Positions 17,050 through 24,825 of a stretch of DNA of 64,000 nt are shown piece by piece; position 1 is the stretch's first letter; every line of letters begins with the position of its first letter. The DNA is from Meiothermus taiwanensis DSM 14542 (GTDB lineage: Bacteria > Deinococcota > Deinococci > Deinococcales > Thermaceae): the NCBI GenBank assembly GCA_000482765.1, contig AXWR01000002.1, forward strand, positions 88,459 through 152,458, read 5' to 3'. The notes below the pieces were generated by a model. That model saw only the letters and a program-made list of their open reading frames with translations. It did not search any database and had not been told where the DNA came from. A program made the position numbers and the translations under genes.

Positions 17050-18461
17050 AAACCCTCCTCGGCCAGGCGCACCGCCTTCACCATGGCCTGGGCCTTGTTC
17101 AGGCACTCCTGGTACTCGGCGCTGGGCTTGGAGTCGTAGACCACACCCGCCCCCGCCTGGATGTGCAGCTGCCCGCCAGCCACCACGATGGTGCGCAGGG
17201 TCAGGGCCATGTCCATGTGCCCGTCGTAGGCCACATAGCCAAAAGCCCCTCCGTAGGCACCGCGGCGGGCGGGCTCGAGCTCCTCGATAATCTCCATGGC
17301 CCGGATCTTGGGAGCCCCCGAGACGGTGCCCATCGGCAAGACCGCGGCCAGGGCGTCGAGCGGGGTTTTGTCCTCACAGAGCTCGCCCTCCACGGTCGAG
17401 ACGATGTGCATCACGTGCGAGTAGTTCTCCACCTTCATGAGCTCGCGGGGCCGCACGCTGCCGTAGCGGCAGACCCGGCCCAGGTCGTTGCGCGAGAGAT
17501 CCACCAGCATCACGTGCTCGGCCCGCTCCTTTTCGTCGGACAAGAGTTCCTCGGCCAGGGCCTGATCCTCGGCAGCGTCCCGGCCCCGCCGGCGGGTTCC
17601 GGCGATGGGACGGGTCACCACCCGCTGCCCATCGGAGCGCAGCAGGCTCTCGGGGCTGCTCGAGACCAGCGTCACCTCGCCCAGCTCCAGATAGCCCATG
17701 TAGGGGCTGGGGTTCACCGAGCGCAGCGCGCGGTAAACAGCAAAAGGGTGCACCTGGAGGGGGGCCGAGATGCGCAGCGAGGGCACCACCTGGAAGATGT
17801 CGCCGGCCCGGATGTACTCGAGCGCCCGCTCCACCATCTGCTCGTACTCGGCCTGGCTCACGTTCTGGCTGAACTCCACCCGCCGCCCGGCCCGCTCGCC
17901 CGGCACCCCCGGCAGCGGCCCGCTGAGCTTCTTCTCAGCCCAGGCGATGCGCTCCAGGGCCTGGGCCCGCTCGTCCTCCAGGGCCGGGGCCACGATGTGC
18001 AGCTGCTGCTTGAACTGGTCAAATACAATCAGGACTTCCGGCTCGATGAAAAGCAGGTCGGGAATGCCCAGCAGGTCGGGCTTCTGGCTGGGAAGCCGCT
18101 CGTAGTAGCGGATCAGGTCGTAAGCGGCGTAGCCCACCGCCCCACCCCAGAACAGGGGCAGGTCGGGGTCGGGCTGGATGGGCCGGTGGATGGCCTGGTA
18201 GAGGGTGCGCAAGGGATCCTGGGTGGGCACCGGCGCACCGTTCAGGGTCAGCACCCCATCCTTGAGCCGCCAGGTCTGCCGGGCCCCCACCCCCACAAAG
18301 CTCCAGCGGGCCCAGGCCTTGCCCCCCTCCACCGACTCCAGCAAAAAGCTGGGGCTGGCCTTCTCCGAGAGCTTCAGGTAGGCCGTGACGGGGGTCTCGA
18401 GGTCGGCCAGCAGGGTTTTTTTGACCGGGATGGTGGGTCTGGTTAGGTGTGCGATGGGCAT
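17046..18461 (-). CDS. trpE: Anthranilate synthase component I
   Basis: A 471-residue chorismate-utilising enzyme making anthranilate. The N-terminal domain keeps the tryptophan feedback-site signature LLES-x10-S (residues about 40-54). The C-terminal domain has RPIAGTRRRG, DEKERAEHVMLVDLSRNDLGR, GTVSGAPKIRAMEIIEELEP and GGAFGYVAYDG. The ATG at 18461 has AAAGGAG at 18473-18467. It heads the trp operon and lies 18 nt downstream of an attenuator terminator. Confidence 0.97.
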   Translation of the reverse strand: MPIAHLTRPTIPVKKTLLADLETPVTAYLKLSEKASPSFLLESVEGGKAWARWSFVGVGARQTWRLKDGVLTLNGAPVPTQDPLRTLYQAIHRPIQPDPDLPLFWGGAVGYAAYDLIRYYERLPSQKPDLLGIPDLLFIEPEVLIVFDQFKQQLHIVAPALEDERAQALERIAWAEKKLSGPLPGVPGERAGRRVEFSQNVSQAEYEQMVERALEYIRAGDIFQVVPSLRISAPLQVHPFAVYRALRSVNPSPYMGYLELGEVTLVSSSPESLLRSDGQRVVTRPIAGTRRRGRDAAEDQALAEELLSDEKERAEHVMLVDLSRNDLGRVCRYGSVRPRELMKVENYSHVMHIVSTVEGELCEDKTPLDALAAVLPMGTVSGAPKIRAMEIIEELEPARRGAYGGAFGYVAYDGHMDMALTLRTIVVAGGQLHIQAGAGVVYDSKPSAEYQECLNKAQAMVKAVRLAEEGL

Positions 18462-18479
18462 CTGTTCTCCTTTAGCAAT

Positions 18480-18508
18480 AAAAAATCCCCTGAGGAAAGC
18501 CCCAGGGG
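18480..18508 (-). terminator. trp attenuator terminator
   Basis: On the minus strand a 9-bp stem, CCCCTGGGG with CCTCAGGGG (one G-U pair) around a CTTT loop, is followed by A and six Ts. It lies between the leader peptide and trpE. An alternative hairpin (GGTAGCG with CGTTACC, 18522-18507) shares two bases with the left arm of this stem, so the two are mutually exclusive and it is a candidate antiterminator. Confidence 0.85.
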
Positions 18509-18531
18509 TAACGACCGCTACCGTCCCAGGG

Positions 18532-18576
18532 CTATCCGGGCCACCACCAACCCTTGACGGGCACGATCGGTACCAT
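18532..18576 (-). CDS. trpL: trp operon leader peptide
   Basis: A 14-codon ORF on the minus strand, MVPIVPVKGWWWPG, with GAAGG a few bases before the ATG at 18576. Codons 10-12 are three consecutive TGG (18549-18541), and the stop at 18534-18532 lies about 25 nt before the attenuator terminator. A short peptide rich in Trp, followed by competing hairpins upstream of trpE, is the classic layout of ribosome-mediated attenuation: scarce tryptophanyl-tRNA stalls the ribosome and lets transcription continue. The peptide itself needs no function. The role is inferred from layout. Confidence 0.85.
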   Translation of the reverse strand: MVPIVPVKGWWWPG

Positions 18577-18657
18577 CTGGCCTTCAGTCTGCGCTATGGG
18601 CGGCCAGAATGCAAGTGGTTCTGTACGGCAGCCCCACAAAACGATAGGCTAAGGCCG

Positions 18658-19449
18658 ATGCGCTGGCTTACCTTCGACTTGGACGGCACCCTGGCCGACT
18701 GGCCTTTCCGCCGCCTGCTGCGGCCCCACATGGAGGCTTTGCTGGCAGAGCCCACCATCCGCCAGGCCCTGCGCGCGGAGTACCTGCGCCGCCTGGCCCA
18801 GGGCGACCCCACCAAGGTGTACGACTGGGGGGATATTCACCGGGCTGTGCGGGAGCAACTGGGGCTCCCACCGGTCTTCCCCAACATTGCCCAGGTGCTC
18901 GCCGAGGCGGAGCTCGAGCCAGGGGTGCTTTATCCCGATGTACCAGCCAGCCTGGCTGCTTTTCGCCGGCAGGGCTACCAGATCGCCGTCGCCACCAACG
19001 GCCTGGCCAAGTACCAGCAGGTGCTGATAGACAGGCTTAACATCGCCTACGACCGGCTGCTGGCCCCGGATATCTCACAGGCCCTCAAGCCCGATCCTGC
19101 TTTCTGGAGGCCGCTCTTTGGAGGGCCGGTAGAGCAGATTGTGCACGTCGGTGATCTGCTCAGCCAGGACATCTGGGGGGCCAACGCCGCCGGCCTGAGA
19201 GCAGTCTGGATCTGGCGCACCATGCCCCAGGACTGGCGCGAAACCCCGGTGCTCGAGCGTACCCGGCGGCCCGACCTCAGCAAAGTCATCACCGCCAGGC
19301 TGCAAGGAGAGCTGGAGGAACACGGCCGGGTAGGTTCGGCCCACCCCCCAACCCCACCCCGGCCCGACCACATCGTGGCCGACCTGGAAGAGCTGCAAGC
19401 CGTGCTCAGCAGCACATCCGAAGGGCCGGCCACCCCCTCTCTTCCTTAG
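18658..19449 (+). CDS. HAD-family hydrolase (phosphatase)
   Basis: A 263-residue haloacid-dehalogenase-superfamily protein. Motif I is LTFDLDGTLADW with the two catalytic aspartates. VATNGLAKYQ is motif II, KPDPAFW carries the motif III lysine, and VHVGDLLSQDIWGANAAGLRAVWI motif IV. The cap lies between motifs I and II. The ATG at 18658 has TAGGCT 7 nt upstream, consistent with a leaderless mRNA. It is divergent from trpL/trpE, so the two promoters share about 80 bp. The substrate is unknown; sugar phosphates or nucleotides are typical. Confidence 0.88.
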   Translation: MRWLTFDLDGTLADWPFRRLLRPHMEALLAEPTIRQALRAEYLRRLAQGDPTKVYDWGDIHRAVREQLGLPPVFPNIAQVLAEAELEPGVLYPDVPASLAAFRRQGYQIAVATNGLAKYQQVLIDRLNIAYDRLLAPDISQALKPDPAFWRPLFGGPVEQIVHVGDLLSQDIWGANAAGLRAVWIWRTMPQDWRETPVLERTRRPDLSKVITARLQGELEEHGRVGSAHPPTPPRPDHIVADLEELQAVLSSTSEGPATPSLP

Positions 19450-19457
19450 GATTTTGC

Positions 19458-20078
19458 TTATCGGCGGGGCCTGCGGATGGTCTCGATATGGGCCCCGTTT
19501 TCCAGTACGGCGGTAAATAGCTCCCACAGGTTCACAGCCAGCTCGGGCTCGGTGGTGAGCTGGGTAAAGCGAAAATAGGCCGCATCGCCCGAGGGCAGCA
19601 CGAAGGTGGGCGTACCGAAGACCCCCAGTTCGCCTGCTTCTTCCAGATCCCGGCCCAATTCGATCCGGCGATCCTCTTCATCCTCCAGGTCGGCCATGAA
19701 GCGCTCTAGATCCAGCCCAGCCCGGCTCACCGCATCTACAAAAGTCTCATCGTCGCCCAGTTCGCGCTTGTCCTGGTGGTGCAGGCGAAAGAGCTCGAGG
19801 GCGAAGCGCAGGTGGGCGGCCTTCCCCTGCTGCCTTGCAGCGTGGGAGGCCAGAAAAGCCCGAAGCGATCTGGAGCTTTCCAGCGGCTGCTCGGACAGCT
19901 TCCAGGCCGGGGCATGGCGCGGCAGGCCTGCGTTTTGGGGGTGGTTGCCCTGCTCCAGGCTGTAGTGCCTGATTTCCAGATCCAGCGCCAGCTGGGGGGC
20001 CACCACGTAGGCCAGCTCGAGGCCCCGCCAGGCAAAGGGGCACAGGTAGTCGAGGTAGACGGTGACCCTCTGGAACAT
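19458..20078 (-). CDS. DsbA-family thioredoxin-fold protein (FrnE-like)
   Basis: A 206-residue cytoplasmic thioredoxin-fold protein of the DsbA/FrnE group. The helical insertion (LRFALELFRLHHQDKRELGDDETFVDAVSRAGLDL) and the GVFGTPTFVLPSG cis-proline loop are present. The N-terminal active site is YLDYLCPFAWRG, so only one cysteine is present and the usual CxxC pair is absent. It may act as a single-cysteine oxidoreductase or isomerase. The ATG overlaps the argC stop by one base (TGATG), so it is translationally coupled to the arginine genes. Confidence 0.78.
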   Translation of the reverse strand: MFQRVTVYLDYLCPFAWRGLELAYVVAPQLALDLEIRHYSLEQGNHPQNAGLPRHAPAWKLSEQPLESSRSLRAFLASHAARQQGKAAHLRFALELFRLHHQDKRELGDDETFVDAVSRAGLDLERFMADLEDEEDRRIELGRDLEEAGELGVFGTPTFVLPSGDAAYFRFTQLTTEPELAVNLWELFTAVLENGAHIETIRRPRR

Positions 20079-21043
20079 CAATCACCAAAGTACTCGTAGG
20101 TATGGGGCCCTTCCAGGCCCAGCATGAGGTCGAGGTTCTGCACCGCCGCGCCCGAAGCCCCCTTGCCCAGGTTGTCGAAACGCGCCACCAGCAGGGCCTG
20201 CTCGTGCGCGGGGTTCTCGTAGACGAAGAGCTCGAGCAGGTTGGTGCCGTTGAGGGCCTGGGGGTCGAGCACCGGGTGGTGCTGGCCGTAGGTCTCCAGG
20301 GGCATCACCCGCACGAAGCGCTGCCCCTGGTAGCGTTCCGCCAGGGCTTCGTGCAGCTCGGCAGCGGTGACCTTGCGCGGCAGGGCCCACAGGTGCACCG
20401 GGATGAAGTCCAGCATCCCCTGGCGGAAGCGCCCCACCGCCGGGGTGAAGATGGGGGGGTGCCGCAGGCCCGAGTAGAGGGTCATCTCGGGGATGTGCTT
20501 GTGGGTGAGCTCGAGGCCATAGGCCCGGTAATCCCCGGCCAGGCGGTGCTCCCCCCGGCCTTCCATGGCCTCGATGAGCGGCCGCCCCCCGCCGGAGTAG
20601 CCCGAGACGGCGTTCACCGAGGCGGGAAATTCCGCAGGCAGAAGCCCGGCCTCCACCAAAGGCCGCAGCAGGGCCACCACCCCGGTGGGGTAGCAGCCGG
20701 GGTTGGCGACAAACCGCGCCCGGCGGATCCGCTCAGGCTGCTCGGGGGTGAGCTCGGGAAAACCATACACCCAGCCCTCGGCCACCCGGTGGGCCGAGCT
20801 GGCGTCCAGGATGCGGGTCTGGGGGTTCTCCAGCATCGCCACGGCCGCTTTGGCCGCCTCGTCGGGCAGGCAGAGGATGGCCACATCCGCCTCGTTTAGC
20901 AGGCGCTTGCGCTCGGCCTCGTCCTTGCGCTTGGCCGGGTCAATCGAGAGGAGCTCTAGATCGTCTCTATGCTGCAGGCGGGCCCGGATCTGCAGGCCGG
21001 TGGTGCCCGCCTCGCCGTCGATGAAGACCTTGGGTTTACTCAT
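20078..21043 (-). CDS. argC: N-acetyl-gamma-glutamyl-phosphate reductase, type 2
   Basis: A 321-residue NADPH-dependent reductase of arginine synthesis, converting N-acetylglutamyl-phosphate to the semialdehyde. [17 protein letters not shown] is the nucleotide-binding start, and the catalytic cysteine is in [11 protein letters not shown]. Its length and the GEAGTTG form assign it to the shorter type 2 ArgC group. ATG at 21043 (MSKPKV) overlaps the stop of a 59-codon ORF by 4 bp. It sits between argF and a DsbA-like gene. Confidence 0.95.
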   Translation of the reverse strand: MSKPKVFIDGEAGTTGLQIRARLQHRDDLELLSIDPAKRKDEAERKRLLNEADVAILCLPDEAAKAAVAMLENPQTRILDASSAHRVAEGWVYGFPELTPEQPERIRRARFVANPGCYPTGVVALLRPLVEAGLLPAEFPASVNAVSGYSGGGRPLIEAMEGRGEHRLAGDYRAYGLELTHKHIPEMTLYSGLRHPPIFTPAVGRFRQGMLDFIPVHLWALPRKVTAAELHEALAERYQGQRFVRVMPLETYGQHHPVLDPQALNGTNLLELFVYENPAHEQALLVARFDNLGKGASGAAVQNLDLMLGLEGPHTYEYFGD

Positions 21044-21219
21044 GGCGTCACCCAACCCCGCCCCGGCCCAGCGCGGCCAATAGACTTTCGAACGTTGTGT
21101 TCATCGTCTGGCTGTATACCCAGCTTTAGCAGCATCTGGCGCAGGCGGAAAACCAGGGCCAGCGGAGACTCCTTGCGGAGCCGTCCCACCTGTTTGCGGA
21201 TGCGCTCACCCGGCCCCAT
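21040..21219 (-). CDS. Small basic protein between argF and argC, unknown
   Basis: A 59-codon ORF starting at ATG 21219, 4 bp after the argF stop, and ending in an ATGA overlap with argC, so it fills the gap exactly. The protein is basic and probably helical: [23 protein letters not shown] followed by [20 protein letters not shown]. No family is recognised. GAGG lies just before the ATG, which is close for a Shine-Dalgarno site. The tight spacing favours a real gene, but without homologues it could be a chance ORF. Confidence 0.5.
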   Translation of the reverse strand: MGPGERIRKQVGRLRKESPLALVFRLRQMLLKLGIQPDDEHNVRKSIGRAGPGRGWVTP

Positions 21220-21223
21220 GCCT

Positions 21224-22165
21224 CTAGCCTAGCAGATGGTACAGGAGGGCCTTCTGCGCGTGCAGCCGGTTCTCGGCCTGGTCGAAGACCCGCGACTTCG
21301 GGTGCAAGGTGGCCTCCTCGACCACCTCCTCCCCGTAGTGGGCCGGCAGGCAGTGCAAAAAGATGCCCTCGGGGTCGATCAAGTCCAGCATGGCCGGGGT
21401 TACCTGAAAACCGGTAAAGTCTTTGATCTTGCGCCGCTGGCTGGCCTCGGCCTCCTGGCCCATCGAGACCCAGACATCGGTGTAGAGCACCTGGGCGCCC
21501 CGGGCCGCTTCGATGGGGTCGTGGGTCAGGGTGATATCGGCCCCCAGCTTGAGGGCTTCCATGAGGATAAGGGCGTTGGGCTCGTAGCCGCGCGGGGTGG
21601 CGATGGTGAGCTTGGCACCAGAGAGCACCGCGCACTGGATGTGGGCATTGGCCATGTTGTTGCCGTCGCCGATATAGGCCACCTTGAGGCCCCGGGTATC
21701 GGGGAAGCTCTCCTCGATGGTCTGGTAGTCGGCCAGCAGCTGCACCGGGTGCAGCAGGTCGGAAAGCCCGTTGATGACCGGCTTGGAGGAGTAGCGGGCC
21801 AGCTCTTCCAAAGTCGAGTGCAGGTAGACCCGGGCCATGATGGCCTCCACCCAGCGCTCGAGGTTCAGGGCAATGTCGCGCACCGGCTCGCGGGTGCCCA
21901 GGCCGATCTCGGCGTTGGTGAGGTTAACCGCGTGCCCGCCGAGCTGGTTCATGGCCACCTCGAAGGTGGTGCGGGTGCGCAAGGAGGGCTTCTCGAAGAT
22001 CATGGCCAGGGTCTGGCCCTCGAGGGGCCGCAGCCCCTTGTAGGCCCCCCGTTTCATGGCGTGGGCGGTATCCAGCACCGTACGGTACTCGGCAGGCGAC
22101 AGGTCGAGGTTGGAAAGGAAGTCGCGGCCTTTGAGGCCGGCCAGCGGCGGGATTACCTCAGGCAC
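21224..22165 (-). CDS. argF: Ornithine carbamoyltransferase
   Basis: A 313-residue transcarbamylase that makes citrulline from ornithine and carbamoyl phosphate. SLRTRTTFEVAMNQLGGHAV is the carbamoyl-phosphate site (STRTR-type), HPVQLLADYQTI the HPxQ motif, and FLHCLPAHYGEEV the HCLP motif for ornithine. Two GTG codons compete as start. I prefer 22165, because GGAGG ends 5 nt before it; 22171 would leave almost no spacer. It is first in the cluster argF, small ORF, argC, DsbA-like. Confidence 0.96.
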   Translation of the reverse strand: MPEVIPPLAGLKGRDFLSNLDLSPAEYRTVLDTAHAMKRGAYKGLRPLEGQTLAMIFEKPSLRTRTTFEVAMNQLGGHAVNLTNAEIGLGTREPVRDIALNLERWVEAIMARVYLHSTLEELARYSSKPVINGLSDLLHPVQLLADYQTIEESFPDTRGLKVAYIGDGNNMANAHIQCAVLSGAKLTIATPRGYEPNALILMEALKLGADITLTHDPIEAARGAQVLYTDVWVSMGQEAEASQRRKIKDFTGFQVTPAMLDLIDPEGIFLHCLPAHYGEEVVEEATLHPKSRVFDQAENRLHAQKALLYHLLG

Positions 22166-22184
22166 GAGCACCTCCCCTTCTGTG

Positions 22185-22223
22185 TGTATAAAAACCCAGT
22201 CATAGGGTTTGATTATACAAAGC
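22185..22223 (-). promoter_or_regulatory. argF promoter with hairpin and TGTATAA/TTATACA dyad
   Basis: On the minus strand a perfect TATAAT (22217-22212) is followed a few bases later by AAACCC-N7-GGGTTT and TTTATAC (22210-22188), a small terminator-like hairpin near the predicted 5' end of the mRNA. Outer arms TGTATAA (22185-22191) and TTATACA (22213-22219) form a 7-bp dyad that includes the -10 box. No convincing -35 is seen. Confidence 0.55.
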
Positions 22224-22273
22224 TACGGGCCAGGTGCCACTCATGCCAGGATGCAAAAAGACAGCCTCTTGAA

Positions 22274-22972
22274 TCAGATGGTCTCGAGGGCGACCTCGAC
22301 CATCTGGTTAAAGGTCTCCTGCCGCTCCTGGGGGGTGGTTTTCTCGCGGGTAATCAGGTGGTCGCTGATGGTAAGGATGCACAAAGCCTGCACCCCAAAC
22401 TTGGCCGCCAGGGTGTAGAGCCCCGCGGCCTCCATCTCAACCGCCAGCACCCCAAACTGGGCCCATAGCTGATAGGGGTCGGGCTGGTCGTGGTAAAAGG
22501 TGTCGGTGGAAAGCACATTGCCCACGTGCACCGGCATGCCCCTGGACTGGGCCTGCTCGTAGGCCCGGCACAGCAGGTCGAAGGTGGCGATGGGGGCATA
22601 GTTCTGGCCGGCAAAGCGCAGGTTGTTGATCGAGGAGTCGGTGCAGGCGGCCTGGGCGATGACCAGATCGCGCAGCTTGAGGCGCTCGGTGATGGCCCCG
22701 GCGGTGCCCACCCGAATCAGGGTCTTGCAGCCGTAAAACTGAACCAGCTCGTGGATGTAGATGCTGGCCGAGGGGATCCCCATGCCAGTGCCCTGCACGC
22801 TCACCCGTTTGCCTTTGTAGGTGCCGGTGTAGCCAAACATGTTGCGAACCTGGTTGTATAAAACCGGGTTTTCCAGAAAGTTCTCGGCGATGTACTTGGC
22901 CCGCAGGGGGTCGCCGGGGAGCAGGATGGCTTCAGCAATAGCACCAGGTGCAGCAGAGATATGAGGCGTCAT
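22274..22972 (-). CDS. deoD: Purine-nucleoside phosphorylase, DeoD type
   Basis: A 232-residue hexameric-type phosphorylase, splitting purine nucleosides with phosphate to base and ribose-1-phosphate. [55 protein letters not shown] and [16 protein letters not shown] are the phosphate and nucleoside binding segments. On the minus strand TAAAGT lies exactly 6 nt before the ATG, so the mRNA is probably leaderless. It belongs functionally with the nucleoside hydrolase and ribokinase encoded at 27-29 kb. Confidence 0.96.
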   Translation of the reverse strand: MTPHISAAPGAIAEAILLPGDPLRAKYIAENFLENPVLYNQVRNMFGYTGTYKGKRVSVQGTGMGIPSASIYIHELVQFYGCKTLIRVGTAGAITERLKLRDLVIAQAACTDSSINNLRFAGQNYAPIATFDLLCRAYEQAQSRGMPVHVGNVLSTDTFYHDQPDPYQLWAQFGVLAVEMEAAGLYTLAAKFGVQALCILTISDHLITREKTTPQERQETFNQMVEVALETI

Positions 22973-23086
22973 GTCTGTACTTTATCCGGTTGGGCCGGGA
23001 AAACAAAGACGGGAAGCGCATCCATTGCCCGCCTGCAAATACCCATCCCCGCGAAAGACCGCGCCGGGGTGCCCCCAGCCTTCTTG

Positions 23087-24181
23087 CTACTTGCCCGGCT
23101 CATCCGGGCTTTGCGCGCTGGATTTGCGCAGGACGGCCAGTTCAAACTGGGTGGGGTTCTGGGCGTGCAGGCGGGCCGTCTGGTAGTCCACCAGGCCCTG
23201 GTGGTACAAAGACAGCAGGCTCTGGTCAAAGCTTTGGTAGCCCTCGAGGCCCTGTTCACGCAGCACCTCACGCAGGCGATCGGTCTGGCTGGGCTGCTTA
23301 AGGGCCTCGCGAATGCGGGGGGTCATGGTGATGACCTCGGCAATAAGGGTGCGCTGGCCCTTGACGGTAGGAACCAGGCGTTGATGAATGATGCCCAGCA
23401 GGCTTTCGGCCAGCAACACCCGGTTGATGTTGCGTTCGGCTGGACTAAAGAGCTCGAGCATGCGGTGCAGCACCCCGACGCTATCGCTGGAGACAAAAGT
23501 CGAGAGCACCAGGTGGCCGGTGTACACCGCATTGAGCACCGCCGAGGCGGTGGCCGAGTCGCGGATTTCACCAATCACGATCACATCGGCGTTCTGGCGC
23601 ATGGCCGCCAGCAGGGCTTTCTCGTAGGAAATCGCATCGGAGCCAATCTCGCGCTGAACAACCGCCGAGCGCTTGGGGCGGTGCAGGTACTCGATGGGGT
23701 CTTCCACCGTAACAATGATGCGGGTGTGGTGGGTGTTGATCTCGTCCACCAGGCGGGCCAGGGTGGTGGACTTACCGGCGCCAAGGGGCCCTGTAACCAG
23801 CACCAGACCCCGCCGCTGGTTGCGGAAAAACTCGAGGTACTCCGCTTTTAGACTGACCTTATCCAGGTCAGTATCCGCGCTGCCAAGGGCATGCAGCACC
23901 GCACTGATAGAGCCCCGCTGGTAGAAAAAGTTCACCCGCAGACGGGTGAGGCCGGGCAGGCTATAGGCCACATCCACCTGGCGGTAGGCGCGCAGGCGGG
24001 CTTTTTGTTGAGGGGTACAGAGCTTCTCGACCAGGCTGGCCGTAAACTCGGGGGTGACCGCGCTCTGACTAACGGCTCTGAGTTCATCGCCAATGCGAGC
24101 CAGCACCGGCATACCGGCGTGCAGGTGAATATCGGAGGCCCCTTTATGAACCAGCAAAACGAGCATTTCTTCAAAATGCAT
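23087..24181 (-). CDS. PilT-like type IV pilus retraction ATPase
   Basis: A 364-residue secretion ATPase of the PilT/PilU group. The N-terminal PAS-like part holds GASDIHLHAGMPVLARIG. Walker A is GPLGAGKSTTLARLVD, the Asp box IIVTVEDPIEYLH, Walker B DVIVIGEIRDSATA, and the His box TGHLVLSTFVSSDSVGVLHRM. The usual C-terminal AIRNLIR motif of PilT is not seen; the C-terminus reads MTPRIREALKQPSQTDRLREVL. It may be a paralogue (PilU-like) of the main retraction motor. ATG at 24181 is chosen over an upstream GTG-type start. No pilus genes lie beside it. Confidence 0.85.
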   Translation of the reverse strand: MHFEEMLVLLVHKGASDIHLHAGMPVLARIGDELRAVSQSAVTPEFTASLVEKLCTPQQKARLRAYRQVDVAYSLPGLTRLRVNFFYQRGSISAVLHALGSADTDLDKVSLKAEYLEFFRNQRRGLVLVTGPLGAGKSTTLARLVDEINTHHTRIIVTVEDPIEYLHRPKRSAVVQREIGSDAISYEKALLAAMRQNADVIVIGEIRDSATASAVLNAVYTGHLVLSTFVSSDSVGVLHRMLELFSPAERNINRVLLAESLLGIIHQRLVPTVKGQRTLIAEVITMTPRIREALKQPSQTDRLREVLREQGLEGYQSFDQSLLSLYHQGLVDYQTARLHAQNPTQFELAVLRKSSAQSPDEPGK

Positions 24182-24276
24182 AGGCGACCCAGGCAAAGGT
24201 TATCATCTTTTGCGCCGCCCCTTGCGCATATAAAAACCAACCTGTGAACCCAGGGGGTGCTTTTGGCCTCCCAAGA

Positions 24277-24783
24277 TCAGTCGAAGGAAAAGCCGTTGGC
24301 CAGGTGGGCTACCGGGCGGCCGGTAATGCGCTGCACCGCCTCGGGAATGAGGGGCAGGATGACCTCGAGGGAGTCCTTGCTGCCCTGCGGCCCACCCGGC
24401 AGGTTGATAATTAGGGTTTTGCCCCGCACACCCGCCACCCCACGGGATAGCGCTGCTAAAGGGTTTTTCTTGTAGGTTTCCATGCGGATAAGCTCCGCAA
24501 TTCCGGGGGCCTCTTTCTCCAGCATCTCACGCGTGGCCTCAGGGGCGTGGTCGCGGTTGCTAAGGCGGATGCTGCCCAGCGTCAAGATCACGTCCAGTCC
24601 ATCGCGATCCGCCCATAGGCGCAACACCCGCTTAATCTGGGCCGGCTCATCAGGGATGATCTCGTAATTGGTAATCTCGTAGGGGCCTAAAGCCAGGCTC
24701 TCGCGCAACGCCGCATAGGCATGGTCTTCGATCTCCCCGCGGGCTTCGCGGTCGGAAATGGTAAGGATGCCGACTCGAATCAT
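24277..24783 (-). CDS. moaB: Molybdenum cofactor biosynthesis protein MoaB/Mog
   Basis: A 168-residue MogA/MoaB-fold protein that adenylates molybdopterin before metal insertion. VGILTISDREARGEIEDHAYAALRESL is the N-terminal strand and loop, ILTLGSIRLSNRDHAPEATREML the TGG(T)GxxxRD-type region, and LIINLPGGPQGSKDSLEVILPLIPEAV the second binding loop. The TGGTG motif is changed to LGSIR, a difference worth noting. No other moa genes are adjacent. It is divergent from the acetyltransferase gene with a short shared promoter region; TAAATT lies 8 nt before the ATG. Confidence 0.83.
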   Translation of the reverse strand: MIRVGILTISDREARGEIEDHAYAALRESLALGPYEITNYEIIPDEPAQIKRVLRLWADRDGLDVILTLGSIRLSNRDHAPEATREMLEKEAPGIAELIRMETYKKNPLAALSRGVAGVRGKTLIINLPGGPQGSKDSLEVILPLIPEAVQRITGRPVAHLANGFSFD

Positions 24784-24825
24784 TCAGTACAAATTTAGAG
24801 CATAAAGATGGTAGTTTTGGGTTAT

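Noticed and set aside
17163..18446. Long open frame (427 codons) on the plus strand opposite trpE
   Set aside because: The minus strand carries the full trpE signature; the plus-strand translation is rich in His, Gly and Arg with no motif, as expected for the shadow of a high-GC gene.
22185..22219. ArgR box before argF
   Set aside because: The dyad arms do not match the usual Arg box pattern well enough; kept only as an unassigned dyad.
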